64,000 bases of DNA from Clostridia bacterium (GTDB lineage Bacteria > Bacillota > Clostridia > Acetivibrionales > DSM-2933): assembly GCA_026418275.1 (NCBI GenBank), contig JAOABQ010000056.1:1-64000 (forward strand). The letters are read 5' to 3'. Position 1 is the first letter of the stretch. The number at the start of each line of letters is the position of its first letter. Shown one piece after another: positions 33,935-41,960 of the stretch. Made by a program: the position numbers and the translations under genes. The notes beneath the pieces were generated by a model. The model was not told the origin of the DNA, ran no database searches, and worked only from the letters and a program-made list of their open reading frames with translations.

Positions 33935-34794
33935 AGACACGATTTACCATTGTAGATGGACATGCACATACATTTTTATCTGATGAAGTCGCCTCCAAAA
34001 TTATAGAAGCCTTTAATCGGATTTATACTATCGAATTTGATAATCCGGGCAAGGGGACAATTGATGATCTGCTCCTTACCATGGAAGAAAATAATACTGA
34101 TTTTACAGTGATGGCAAACTTTGCCTCACCTAAATTTCTTCATACCAATAACGAATGGTCACTAAGAATGTCCAAAGAACACCCGTGTCTAGTTCCGCTT
34201 GTAAGTTTCCATCCGGATATGGAGGGGAACCTTGTGGAAATTCTCGAAAAATACGTTGAAAACGGTGCGAAGGGGATTAAAATCCATCCTATGGCACAAG
34301 GGTTCATGCCGGATCATGAAAAACTCATGGAGGTCTATCAATACTGTAATCAAATTGCTCTTCCGGTAGTGTTTCACTGTGGAAGGGTAGCGAATGCGCG
34401 GATCAACGAATACGCTGATTTGGATAGAATCATGCCTATAATTGAAAAATATGGTCAATTACCTGTGATACTTACACATATGGCAGATGGAAATAGAGAA
34501 GATGTTCTTAGGCTTTCCAGAAGCTATGAGCATGTATATTTTGATACCTCTATTGTTATTTCAGGGTATCCTCCGATTATAGGTACAAATGAGCCAAGCT
34601 GGCCTAATGACAATGAAGTTGTAGAAATTATCAACGAAATTGGGATATCAAGGGTTATGTTTGGTTCGGATTATCCATGGGGAAGCCCTAAGCATGATAT
34701 TGAAAGACTTATCCGTATGGATTTTAGTGAACATCAAAAGGAGTTGCTGTTAGGTAAGAATGCACTTTGTGTATACGGAATTGGTAAGGATTAA
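33931..34794 (+). CDS. Amidohydrolase 2 family metal-dependent hydrolase
   Basis: A 287-residue TIM-barrel hydrolase. The metal-binding motif HAHTF is at 11-15, followed by GAKGIKIHPMAQGFMPDHE, VVFHCGR, VILTHMADGNREDV and GSDYPWGSPKHDIE, whose aspartate is the last metal ligand. The pattern belongs to amidohydrolase 2 (decarboxylase/TIM-barrel hydrolases of the ACMSD type). The substrate is unknown. It begins in the stop codon of the Fur-like gene; joint translation suggests metal-linked regulation, though the coupling may be incidental. Confidence 0.85.
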   Translation: MKTRFTIVDGHAHTFLSDEVASKIIEAFNRIYTIEFDNPGKGTIDDLLLTMEENNTDFTVMANFASPKFLHTNNEWSLRMSKEHPCLVPLVSFHPDMEGNLVEILEKYVENGAKGIKIHPMAQGFMPDHEKLMEVYQYCNQIALPVVFHCGRVANARINEYADLDRIMPIIEKYGQLPVILTHMADGNREDVLRLSRSYEHVYFDTSIVISGYPPIIGTNEPSWPNDNEVVEIINEIGISRVMFGSDYPWGSPKHDIERLIRMDFSEHQKELLLGKNALCVYGIGKD

Positions 34795-34992
34795 GAAAGT
34801 GAAGTGTTTTATGTACAATATAAAGAAATAAAGTACCTTCTTGTTCTGGAAATTCTTAAAAACATGGGAACCTCTTAGTTTTGCATCGTTTATTATTTCT
34901 GGCAGTAATAGTGTGTAAAGGATGATCAGCACTTGCAAGTTAGTTGAAGGGTTCTAAAAAGTACCACAAAAACACCGATTATCGGAGGAACT

Positions 34993-35805
34993 ATGAATGG
35001 AAAGACTTTACTTATAACAATTATATTGGGTGCCTTCTTTTCTGGATCAGTGTTTTTAATGGCAGATCAACCTCAAAATGATGCAAAGAGTAGGAAAAAC
35101 GTACAAACTCTTGCTAGTAGGAAAAATGAAATTCATAACTCTAAAAATGAAACGAAGGCTGTTGACGATTGGACAAGGCCTTTTCCCAGTCATACAAAAG
35201 GTGTAGACTTGGGCATTGACAATAGAAGTGAAGGTATTTCTTCACCTACTCCAAATCCTATAAATGTAAAGGATGCAATCAAAGGAAATTTGCAGAATGA
35301 AAAGAAAAGGGCATCCCAAGCTTTAAAAACAAAGACCGGAAATGAACCAATTCCTGCAAATCAACCAAAGACATCAAAACTACAAAGCAAGGGAGAACAG
35401 ATTCAGAAAGGATCAGCCCTAAATACGTTAGAAGACTTTTATTCCAAGATTGAATCCTCGGAGTATCACAAAGCGTATGAGCTGTTGGATGAAGACTTTA
35501 AATCCCATGCATTCCGGCTGTTAGGTTTTCAAGGGTCGGGAAAAAGGGATATTGATTTAAATAAAATTTCTGAGTATAAAAGTATAATCAAAACAATAAA
35601 ACTGAAAAAAGTAGTAGAAATAAGGCAAAAAAACAACGAAGCGACCATTTGTTTTTACCATACATTTTTATTTCAAAACGGAAGTGAATTTGACCAACCG
35701 TTAATAGCCTGTCTAAAGAAAAGGGGAGAGGGTTGGAAGGTTGTTTCTTTGAGTGACGGAAATGTGGATCAATCCCCTTTTAAGGAACTTAAGGGAAGCC
35801 TATAG
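34993..35805 (+). CDS. Secreted or anchored protein with NTF2-like C-terminal domain
   Basis: A 270-residue protein with an N-terminal hydrophobic segment (MNGKTLLITIILGAFFSGSV) serving as signal or anchor. A low-complexity polar linker fills about 30-145. A folded domain of about 110 residues follows (LNTLEDFYSKIESSEYHKAY to WKVVSLSDGN) and fits the NTF2/SnoaL-like pattern of helices then a curved sheet. No catalytic motif is evident. ATG is six bases after CGGAGG. It stands alone with AT-rich flanks. The family assignment is tentative. Confidence 0.6.
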   Translation: MNGKTLLITIILGAFFSGSVFLMADQPQNDAKSRKNVQTLASRKNEIHNSKNETKAVDDWTRPFPSHTKGVDLGIDNRSEGISSPTPNPINVKDAIKGNLQNEKKRASQALKTKTGNEPIPANQPKTSKLQSKGEQIQKGSALNTLEDFYSKIESSEYHKAYELLDEDFKSHAFRLLGFQGSGKRDIDLNKISEYKSIIKTIKLKKVVEIRQKNNEATICFYHTFLFQNGSEFDQPLIACLKKRGEGWKVVSLSDGNVDQSPFKELKGSL

Positions 35806-35971
35806 CATGGTATCTGAGGATTTTGGTAATGAATTGCGCATATGTGACATACACTTATTAAAATTAGTTTATTTGTTATTCTAAAAGCATTTATTACAGT
35901 ATTTCATGGGTTGTACTCAATTAAACTCAAATCAATTTTTTTATAATAATTATAAAGGGAGTGAATTTTAG

Positions 35972-36574
35972 ATGTTAATTGTAGGGTTAAACGGGAGTCC
36001 AAACAAAACCGGAAGTACAAAAACTTTATTAAATACGGTTCTGGAGAAGGCAAAAAGCCTTGGTGCAGAAACCATTATGCTGGAGGCAGGAGAACTTTTG
36101 CAGTCTGCAAAACATCCTTTTTGTGCCGCCTGCAGCAATCCTTGCTCGGGAGCATGTTACAGCGGAACAAAGCTGGAAGATGCGTTTGAACTATTACGGA
36201 AGGCAGATGGTATTGTTTTTGGAAGTCCGGTGTACTTTGGAAACCCTTCTGCGCAATTAAAGGCGTTTTTTGACAAAACAAGGAAAATGCGGGGCGAAAA
36301 GGCTTTCTACAATAAAGTAGCTTCTGCGGTGACTGTGGGTGCTTCAAAGTATGGTGGGCAGGAGACCACAATAAAGGCAATGCATGATATTATGCTTGTC
36401 CATGGAATGATTATCGTTGCAGACGGATTCGGTGAAGATGACTGCGGACACCATGGTGCATGTGCACAAAGGCCTGCGGAGAATGACGAAAATGCATTAA
36501 AACGTGCAGAGATTGTTGCTAAGAGGATGGTTGAAGTATGTGGTGCTACTTGTTCTATACGTAGAAACCAATAA
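35972..36574 (+). CDS. Flavodoxin-like NAD(P)H-dependent FMN oxidoreductase
   Basis: A 200-residue protein of the iron-sulfur flavoprotein/FMN reductase group. It begins MLIVGLNGSPNKTGSTKTLL, whose phosphate-binding loop is GSPNKTGST. A cluster of cysteines (FCAACSNPCSGAC, about residues 49-61) matches the position of the Cys motif in iron-sulfur flavoproteins, though the spacing is not the standard CxxCxxCx4-7C. The usual GIVFGSPVYFGNPSAQLKAF follows. A histidine/cysteine-rich patch (EDDCGHHGACAQRP) near the end is unusual. It probably reduces quinones or other substrates with FMN. ATG follows AAAGGGAGTG. A terminator follows. Confidence 0.82.
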   Translation: MLIVGLNGSPNKTGSTKTLLNTVLEKAKSLGAETIMLEAGELLQSAKHPFCAACSNPCSGACYSGTKLEDAFELLRKADGIVFGSPVYFGNPSAQLKAFFDKTRKMRGEKAFYNKVASAVTVGASKYGGQETTIKAMHDIMLVHGMIIVADGFGEDDCGHHGACAQRPAENDENALKRAEIVAKRMVEVCGATCSIRRNQ

Positions 36575-36616
36575 GGGAAAAGCCCCATAAATGGGGATGT
36601 AGTTCGGTTAAACCAG

Positions 36617-36650
36617 GCAGGAGTCAATTTGACTTCTGCTTTTTGTTTTG
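36617..36650 (+). terminator. Terminator of the FMN reductase gene
   Basis: GCAGGAGTCAA pairs with TTGACTTCTGC (one G-U) and is followed by a T-run. Confidence 0.75.
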
Positions 36651-36968
36651 GTATTGTTATTATAGTTTGAAGCTTTAATGTGCCTCGTAACGTAATTCTT
36701 TTCTAGGGTATGCGAAGCACAAACAGATGAAGTGCATTTTTAACACTTTTAAAAAACTAGAAATCTGTTGTGTTAAAAAGCACTAGTATGGAAAAAAATG
36801 ATGAATTTTAGTACAATAAATTGGATTACAATATTAAAGATGAAAAAAATAGATAAGGATTGCTTTGACAGTATGGGATATGTTTTTTTGAGGTTAATTG
36901 TAATTCCTATATGAAAAAGTATGACAAAAAAGTTGCAAACTTAATTCTAAGATAGATTGGTGAATGGA
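36651..36968. other. Intergenic region with M1 copy 2
   Basis: About 320 bases between the FMN reductase terminator and tcdA. M1 copy 2 fills the first third; the remaining 180 bases are AT-rich with no recognised gene. Confidence 0.4.
36678..36785 (+). repeat. M1 MITE-like repeat, copy 2
   Basis: About 90% alike to copy 1. It runs from a diverged left end (AATGTGCCTCG) to AAAAGCACTA, upstream of the tcdA operon. Confidence 0.7.
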
Positions 36969-37760
36969 ATGTTACATGAATTTTCGAGAACAGAATTGTT
37001 AATCGGCAAGGAAGGTTTGGATAAACTTTCACAGAGTAAAATTGCGGTTTTTGGTATCGGCGGTGTTGGAACTTTTGTTGTAGAGGGATTGGTACGGTCT
37101 GGTGTAAAAAGGTTTGTACTTGTAGATGATGATTGTATCTGTCTTACAAACCTAAACAGACAGCTTCATGCTACCAGAAAAACTGTCGGACGGCCAAAAG
37201 TTGAGGTTATGAAGGAACGAATTCTGGATATCAATCCCCGAAGCGAGGTTGAGATTTTTCAAAAATTTTATATGCCGGATACGGCAGATGAGCTTATTCA
37301 TCCGAGCTATGATTATATCGTGGATGCAATCGATACAGTGACAGGGAAAATTGACCTGATTCTTAAGGCAAAGGAAAACCGCATCCCGATCATAAGCAGT
37401 ATGGGAGCAGGAAATAAGCTGGACCCCACAAAGTTTGAAGTTGCGGATATCTATAGTACTTCTGTATGTCCCTTGGCAAAGGTAATGAGAAAGGAACTTA
37501 GAAAAAGAGGGGTTGAAGCTTTGAAGGTCGTTTATTCAAAGGAGGAGCCTATCAAGCCCGTTGAAACCGAGGGGTCAAGCTGTGCGGTAGGATGTATTTG
37601 TCCAAAGGGGACGACCAGAAAATGTACTGTCAGGCACCAAATACCCGGAAGTATTGCATTCGTGCCTTCGGTTGTCGGCCTAATCATGGCCGGGGAAATC
37701 ATTAAAGATATTACCGGAATCAATTCTAGAAAAATAAAGAATGAGGATGAAAATGTTTAA
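36969..37760 (+). CDS. tcdA: tRNA threonylcarbamoyladenosine dehydratase
   Basis: A 263-residue ThiF/E1-like protein. It begins MLHEFSRTELLIGKEGLDKL, characteristic of TcdA, with the nucleotide loop VFGIGGVGTFVVEGLVRSG and VLVDDDCICLTNLNRQLHA. Two cysteine pairs (CAVGCICPKG) form a zinc site. The enzyme uses ATP to cyclise t6A to ct6A in tRNA. The start at 36969 is chosen from homology; the in-frame TTG at 36957 would add four residues. The gene overlaps the next (ATPase) by eight bases and heads the operon with the 2-oxoacid:ferredoxin oxidoreductase. Confidence 0.92.
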   Translation: MLHEFSRTELLIGKEGLDKLSQSKIAVFGIGGVGTFVVEGLVRSGVKRFVLVDDDCICLTNLNRQLHATRKTVGRPKVEVMKERILDINPRSEVEIFQKFYMPDTADELIHPSYDYIVDAIDTVTGKIDLILKAKENRIPIISSMGAGNKLDPTKFEVADIYSTSVCPLAKVMRKELRKRGVEALKVVYSKEEPIKPVETEGSSCAVGCICPKGTTRKCTVRHQIPGSIAFVPSVVGLIMAGEIIKDITGINSRKIKNEDENV

Positions 37761-38421
37761 TAAAAGAATCAGTATTTTTACAGGACATTTTGGGAGCGGC
37801 AAGACCGAAGTGGCTGTCAATTATGCCATAAGGTTAGCCTCAGAGGGAAAGCAAACGGCAATCGTAGACTTTGATATTGTGAATCCTTTTTTCCGCACAG
37901 CAGATGTGAAAGAAGAATTGGAGAACCTGAATATAAAGGTGATAACCCCATTATTTGCCAATACCAATGTAGATGTTCCGGCCATTCCTCCGGAAGTCAG
38001 CATGCTTTTCGAAAAGAAGGAATATTTCGTGGTGTTTGATGTAGGTGGAGATGACTTGGGTGCTAAAGTTCTTTCAAGATACAGAGAAGAGATTTTAGAC
38101 GATATATTTGAACTCTTTTTTGTAATTAATACCAAAAGACCTATGACAGATACGGTCTCAAAAATTGAGGAAATGATAAGGGATATAGAGCTAAGTTCAA
38201 GACTTCAAATCACAAAACTCATTAATAACACGAATCTGCTTGCGCACACCCGCGTTGAAGATATTCTTGAAGGGCAGAAGCTGGTTCAGGCTGTATCGGA
38301 GAGAACCAATATACCCGTCGGATTTATCAGTGGTTTTGAGGAAAATGTTTATGCTTTGCAAAGATTAACGGATATGAAAACTCTTTCTATGAAAAAGCTG
38401 ATTAAGCTTCCATGGGAATAA
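37753..38421 (+). CDS. P-loop ATP-binding protein (CobQ/MinD-like)
   Basis: A 222-residue nucleotide-binding protein. Walker A is ISIFTGHFGSGKTEVAVNYA; IVDFDIVNPFFRTADVKEEL and VVFDVGGDDLGAKVLSRYRE follow. It resembles MinD/ArsA-type P-loop ATPases, without the MinD membrane helix. ATG at 37753 follows GAGGATGAAA and overlaps tcdA. It lies in the same operon as TcdA, a PilZ protein and the ferredoxin oxidoreductase; the shared function is unclear. Candidate roles are metal-centre assembly or membrane recruitment, both inference. Confidence 0.75.
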   Translation: MFNKRISIFTGHFGSGKTEVAVNYAIRLASEGKQTAIVDFDIVNPFFRTADVKEELENLNIKVITPLFANTNVDVPAIPPEVSMLFEKKEYFVVFDVGGDDLGAKVLSRYREEILDDIFELFFVINTKRPMTDTVSKIEEMIRDIELSSRLQITKLINNTNLLAHTRVEDILEGQKLVQAVSERTNIPVGFISGFEENVYALQRLTDMKTLSMKKLIKLPWE

Positions 38422-38435
38422 AAAGGGAGATTTTT

Positions 38436-39149
38436 ATGGCAGATATTAAATTGGGAGATTTCCTAAGTGAAGGAAAAATTTTAAGGACAAAGCTTGCAGA
38501 GTGTAATAATTGGGTAACCAACATTGTTTATGCAGTAAATGATGACTGCATCGAAATTGACATCGGTTTGGAAAAGGATTATATCGAAAATATCATTATG
38601 GTAGGAGATACCATGCGGTGTAAATATACCATCGATAGTTTGGAGTACTCTCTTGTTGGATGGGTTACCAGGATTAAGGCCGACTATCCCCAGAGTATTA
38701 CCATCCGTGTCCACCAGGTTGAAACGTTTGAAAATAAGCGGAGCAGTTACCGGTATGATGTCTATTTAAGTTCTGTCATTAAGCTTAACAAGACGGATTC
38801 CAAAGGGATTTTTGCCATACTCGTTAATATCAGTAAAAACGGATTGGCCTTTATTGTCCGTGAGGACATAGGAAAACTTTTAGGAATTTCGGATTTGGAA
38901 ATGAAAGACATAAAAGTCTTTGTAGATATCTATGTTTCCCCTGAGAAGCTGTTTACCATAGAGGGTGTTATTATGAGGATGAGCAGCCGGGAAAAAGGAA
39001 TAGAATATGGGATACAAGTTGTGGATATGGATTTGGATAGTGAACGAATATTAAATAACTTTATAATAGAACTTGAAAACAAGGATAAGGAGTTTTATAA
39101 TAAACGTGGTGGATTTTGGTCAAAGAATAGCAAATTCAATAAGGAGTGA
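38436..39149 (+). CDS. PilZ-domain cyclic-di-GMP binding protein
   Basis: A 237-residue protein of the YcgR-like layout: an N-terminal beta barrel (about 1-105) then a PilZ domain (about 106-235). The cyclic-di-GMP motif is KRSSYRYDV (R-x3-R) followed by NISKNGLAFI, matching the (D/N)-x-S-x2-G element. It binds cyclic-di-GMP and typically controls flagellar motors, exopolysaccharide or transcription. ATG at 38436 follows AAAAGGGAG. It is set inside an operon with an oxidoreductase, an unusual place. The HD-GYP protein at 27.8 kb could turn its ligand over. Confidence 0.85.
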   Translation: MADIKLGDFLSEGKILRTKLAECNNWVTNIVYAVNDDCIEIDIGLEKDYIENIIMVGDTMRCKYTIDSLEYSLVGWVTRIKADYPQSITIRVHQVETFENKRSSYRYDVYLSSVIKLNKTDSKGIFAILVNISKNGLAFIVREDIGKLLGISDLEMKDIKVFVDIYVSPEKLFTIEGVIMRMSSREKGIEYGIQVVDMDLDSERILNNFIIELENKDKEFYNKRGGFWSKNSKFNKE

Positions 39150-39154
39150 GGTTA

Positions 39155-39361
39155 ATGCCAAAAGTTACTTTCCTTGAGGAAAGGTGTAAAGGATGTAAAC
39201 TCTGTACTACTGTTTGTCCCAAAAATATTGTTACTATGAAAACTGAGAAGATTAACAGCAAAGGATTTCATCCGGCCGGGGTTATAGAAATGGAAAAATG
39301 TATCGGATGTGCTTTTTGTGCTACGATATGTCCTGATTGTGTAATTGAGGTTGAGAAATAA
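39155..39361 (+). CDS. 2-oxoacid:ferredoxin oxidoreductase delta subunit (2[4Fe-4S] ferredoxin)
   Basis: A 68-residue bacterial ferredoxin with two CxxCxxCxxxCP sets, CKGCKLCTTVCP and CIGCAFCATICP, each for one [4Fe-4S] cluster. It begins MPKVTFLEERCKG. As the delta subunit (KorD/VorD type) it carries electrons from the thiamine enzyme to external ferredoxin. ATG at 39155 follows AGGAGTGAGG; the upstream GTG at 39146 overlaps the previous stop and is rejected. The alpha, beta and gamma subunits follow in order, so this is the complete four-subunit set. Confidence 0.9.
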   Translation: MPKVTFLEERCKGCKLCTTVCPKNIVTMKTEKINSKGFHPAGVIEMEKCIGCAFCATICPDCVIEVEK

Positions 39362-39492
39362 TGGGACGAGTTCTGCGAAACAAAAAGTACTAATTCAAGG
39401 CCGGGAGAGTATGATTTGTTTTTAAAGATAATTTGAAATCACATAAAGTATTTATTTACGTTTGTTTTATTGTTATGAAAGGGGCTTTTAAA

Positions 39493-40554
39493 ATGGGAGA
39501 AAAAGTATTAATGAAGGGTAATGAAGTAATCGCAGAAGCTGCATTAAGAGCAGGCTGCAGATTTTATTTCGGTTATCCTATAACGCCTCAAACCGAAATT
39601 GCGCATTATATGGCAAAAAGAATGCCGGAGGTAAACGGAACGTTCGTTCAGGCTGAGAGTGAAATTGCCGCAATTAATATGGTTTACGGGGCTGCAAGTG
39701 CTGGAGCGAGGGTTTTGACATCCTCTTCAAGTCCGGGAATCAGTTTGAAGCAGGAAGGGATTTCATATATTGCCTGTGCAGAGTTGCCGGCAGTCATTGT
39801 CAATATTGTAAGATGCGGCCCGGGGCTTGGTGGTATTTTACCTGCCCAGTGCGACTACTTCCAATCGGTAAAAGGTGGGGGACACGGTGATTACCGTATG
39901 GTCGTATTGGCACCCAGCAGTGTTCAGGAACTTTACGAATTGACTGTAGATGCTTTTAATATATCGGATAAATATAGAACTTTAACCATGATCATGGGGG
40001 ACGGCATTCTTGGTCAGATGATGGAGAAAGTTGAATTTAGGGACCAGGAAGAAATTTTTAATACGGAAAAGGAATGGGCTACCACCGGAACCGGCATGAA
40101 AAGGCCCAACAATACCGTACAATCTATTTATATCAAGCCTGAAGTCTTAGAAAAGCATAATCAAAAGCTGCAGGATAAGTATGCCAGGATTGCGGAAAAT
40201 GAGGTCCGTGTTGAATCGTATAACTGTGAAAATGCAGATGTCATTGTGGCTGCTTACGGAACCGTTGCCAGAATTGTAAAGAATGTAATAAAAATGGCGG
40301 CGAATGAAGGGATTAAAGTAGGACTCATAAGACCCATATCCCTTTGGCCTTTCCCGGACCAGGAGTTCCAAAAATATGCCAGGGTGCCTAAAGCTTTCCT
40401 CACAGTGGAAATGAATGCGGGACAAATGGTTGAAGATGTACGCCTTGCTGTAAACGGAATGAATAAAGTACATTTTCACGGAAGAATGGGTGGAATGATT
40501 CCAACCCAACAGGAGATTTTGGACAAAATTAAAGAAATTATATCGAAAGCGTAA
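39493..40554 (+). CDS. 2-oxoacid:ferredoxin oxidoreductase alpha subunit
   Basis: A 353-residue subunit of the KorA/VorB type. It opens MGEKVLMKGNEVIAEAALRA and carries FYFGYPITPQTEIAHYM, SEIAAINMVYGAASAGARVLTSSSSPGISLKQEG and VNIVRCGPGLGGILPAQCDY, the pyrimidine-binding half of the thiamine diphosphate site. The C-terminal domain has VGLIRPISLWPFP. The complex oxidatively decarboxylates 2-oxoacids, feeding CoA-esters and reduced ferredoxin. ATG at 39493 follows AAAGGGG; a longer frame from 39433 lacks support. Substrate preference (2-oxoglutarate or branched-chain) is not resolved. Confidence 0.92.
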   Translation: MGEKVLMKGNEVIAEAALRAGCRFYFGYPITPQTEIAHYMAKRMPEVNGTFVQAESEIAAINMVYGAASAGARVLTSSSSPGISLKQEGISYIACAELPAVIVNIVRCGPGLGGILPAQCDYFQSVKGGGHGDYRMVVLAPSSVQELYELTVDAFNISDKYRTLTMIMGDGILGQMMEKVEFRDQEEIFNTEKEWATTGTGMKRPNNTVQSIYIKPEVLEKHNQKLQDKYARIAENEVRVESYNCENADVIVAAYGTVARIVKNVIKMAANEGIKVGLIRPISLWPFPDQEFQKYARVPKAFLTVEMNAGQMVEDVRLAVNGMNKVHFHGRMGGMIPTQQEILDKIKEIISKA

Positions 40555-40568
40555 AGAGGGTGTATAAA

Positions 40569-41315
40569 ATGGCTACAGTGTTTAAAAAACCGCATGCATT
40601 GAAGGATTTGACGCTCCACTACTGTCCAGGATGTACCCATGGTATCATCCACAGGATCATTGCAGAGGTTATTGATGAACTGGATATAGAAGGTAAGACC
40701 ATAGGGGTTTCCCCTGTTGGCTGTACCTACAATAATTATGAGTATTTTAACTGCGATATGGTACAGGCCGCTCACGGAAGGGCCCCTGCTGTTGCGACGG
40801 GAATAAAAAGGGTAAATCCGGATAATGTAGTGTTTACGTATCAGGGAGACGGCGATTTGGCTGCAATTGGTACAGCTGAGATTATTCATGCCGCTACCAG
40901 GGGGGAGAACATCACGTCCATTTTTGTTAACAATGCGATTTACGGGATGACTTCCGGACAGATGGCGCCAACAACGCTTATAAACCAGGTTACCACTACA
41001 TCGCCTTTCGGAAGAAAAGCGGAAGATCACGGATTTCCGATTAATGTTAGTGAAATGCTCGCGACACTGAAGGGTGCAGCTTTTATTGAGAGGGTTTCCA
41101 TGCATGATATCAAGAATATTAATAATGCGAAAAAGGCTGTAAAGAAAGCATTTCAGGTTCAAATGGCGAAAAAAGGGTTTGCAATTGTTGAGATACTGTC
41201 TTCATGTCCTACCAACTGGGGGCTTAATCCGGTTGAATCCTTAAAGTGGATAAAAGAGAACATGGTTCCTCAATATCCCCTTGGAAATTATAAAGGAAAG
41301 GATTTGGAGGTGTAA
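40569..41315 (+). CDS. 2-oxoacid:ferredoxin oxidoreductase beta subunit
   Basis: A 248-residue thiamine-diphosphate-binding subunit. It starts MATVFKKPHALKDLTLHYCP with the CPGCTHGIIHRII cluster. GVSPVGCTYNNYEYFNCD follows, and then the diphosphate-binding motif GDGDLAAIGTAEIIHAATRG with VNNAIYGMTSGQM. The end has CPTNWGLNPVESLKWIKENM. ATG at 40569 is six bases after AGAGGGTG; the in-frame GTG at 40560 is rejected. It follows the alpha subunit by 14 bases and is translated with it. Confidence 0.93.
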   Translation: MATVFKKPHALKDLTLHYCPGCTHGIIHRIIAEVIDELDIEGKTIGVSPVGCTYNNYEYFNCDMVQAAHGRAPAVATGIKRVNPDNVVFTYQGDGDLAAIGTAEIIHAATRGENITSIFVNNAIYGMTSGQMAPTTLINQVTTTSPFGRKAEDHGFPINVSEMLATLKGAAFIERVSMHDIKNINNAKKAVKKAFQVQMAKKGFAIVEILSSCPTNWGLNPVESLKWIKENMVPQYPLGNYKGKDLEV

Positions 41316-41319
41316 CCAT

Positions 41320-41853
41320 ATGGCAAGTCAGGAAATAATCATAGCAGGTTTTGGCGGTCAAGGAATATTATCTGCAGGCAGACTTCTTGCGTATGCCGGA
41401 ATGCTTGAAAATAAAAACGTATCATGGCTGCCGTCTTATGGCCCTGAAATGAGGGGCGGAACGGCAAATTGCCATGTGATTATATCGGATGAATCAGTAG
41501 GGTCACCAATATTAAACAGTGCTACGACTCTGATTGTAATGAATGGGCCTTCACTCGAAAAGTTTGAGGAAATGGTTGTAGAAAACGGCTTGATTATCAA
41601 AGATAGCTCTCTTGTAGAAAAAGACCCGGGAAGAGAAGATTTGGAGGTTTGTGCAGTACCTGCGACTAAAATTGCTTCAGAGATGGGGAATTTAACCTTC
41701 GCCAATATTATTCTTTTAGGAAAACTCATCGGAAAGACCAAGATAATTTCTAAAGAAAGTTTTGTTGAGGCGCTCAAAAAGGTTTTACCCGAAAAGAAAC
41801 ACTATATGATCCCTGAGGAAATTAAGGCTTTGGAGTTGGGCATGAATTTTTAG
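41320..41853 (+). CDS. 2-oxoacid:ferredoxin oxidoreductase gamma subunit
   Basis: A 177-residue subunit beginning MASQEIIIAGFGGQGILSAG, the typical glycine-rich loop of the gamma domain. SWLPSYGPEMRGGTANCHVI then carries the CoA/anion-binding R-G-G-T. The last gene of the operon that starts at tcdA. ATG at 41320 follows GGAGGTG. A terminator and a short repeat follow. Confidence 0.93.
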   Translation: MASQEIIIAGFGGQGILSAGRLLAYAGMLENKNVSWLPSYGPEMRGGTANCHVIISDESVGSPILNSATTLIVMNGPSLEKFEEMVVENGLIIKDSSLVEKDPGREDLEVCAVPATKIASEMGNLTFANIILLGKLIGKTKIISKESFVEALKKVLPEKKHYMIPEEIKALELGMNF

Positions 41854-41873
41854 TAATTTGTATTCATATAGTG

Positions 41874-41895
41874 GGTGATTGCTTCGCAATACCAC
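41874..41895 (-). repeat. Short terminator-associated repeat (copy 3, inverted)
   Basis: Reverse complement of GTGGTATTGCGAAGCAATCA-type sequence (compare 19145-19167), next to the hairpin at 41894. Confidence 0.6.
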
Positions 41896-41942
41896 AAAGA
41901 GAGAAGACCCTCCGAGAATGGAAGGTCTTCTCTCTTTGTTAT
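41894..41942. terminator. Bidirectional terminator
   Basis: ACAAAGAGAGAAGACC pairs with GGTCTTCTCTCTTTGT. It ends the oxidoreductase operon and, from the other side, the LacI gene. Confidence 0.8.
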
Positions 41943-41960
41943 ATTCAAAATTAAATTAAT

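Noticed and set aside
40476..41162. A 228-codon reading frame opposite the oxidoreductase beta subunit gene
   Set aside because: Shadow of a gene with strong family motifs; its own protein has no coherent domain and is basic and cysteine-rich as antisense frames tend to be.
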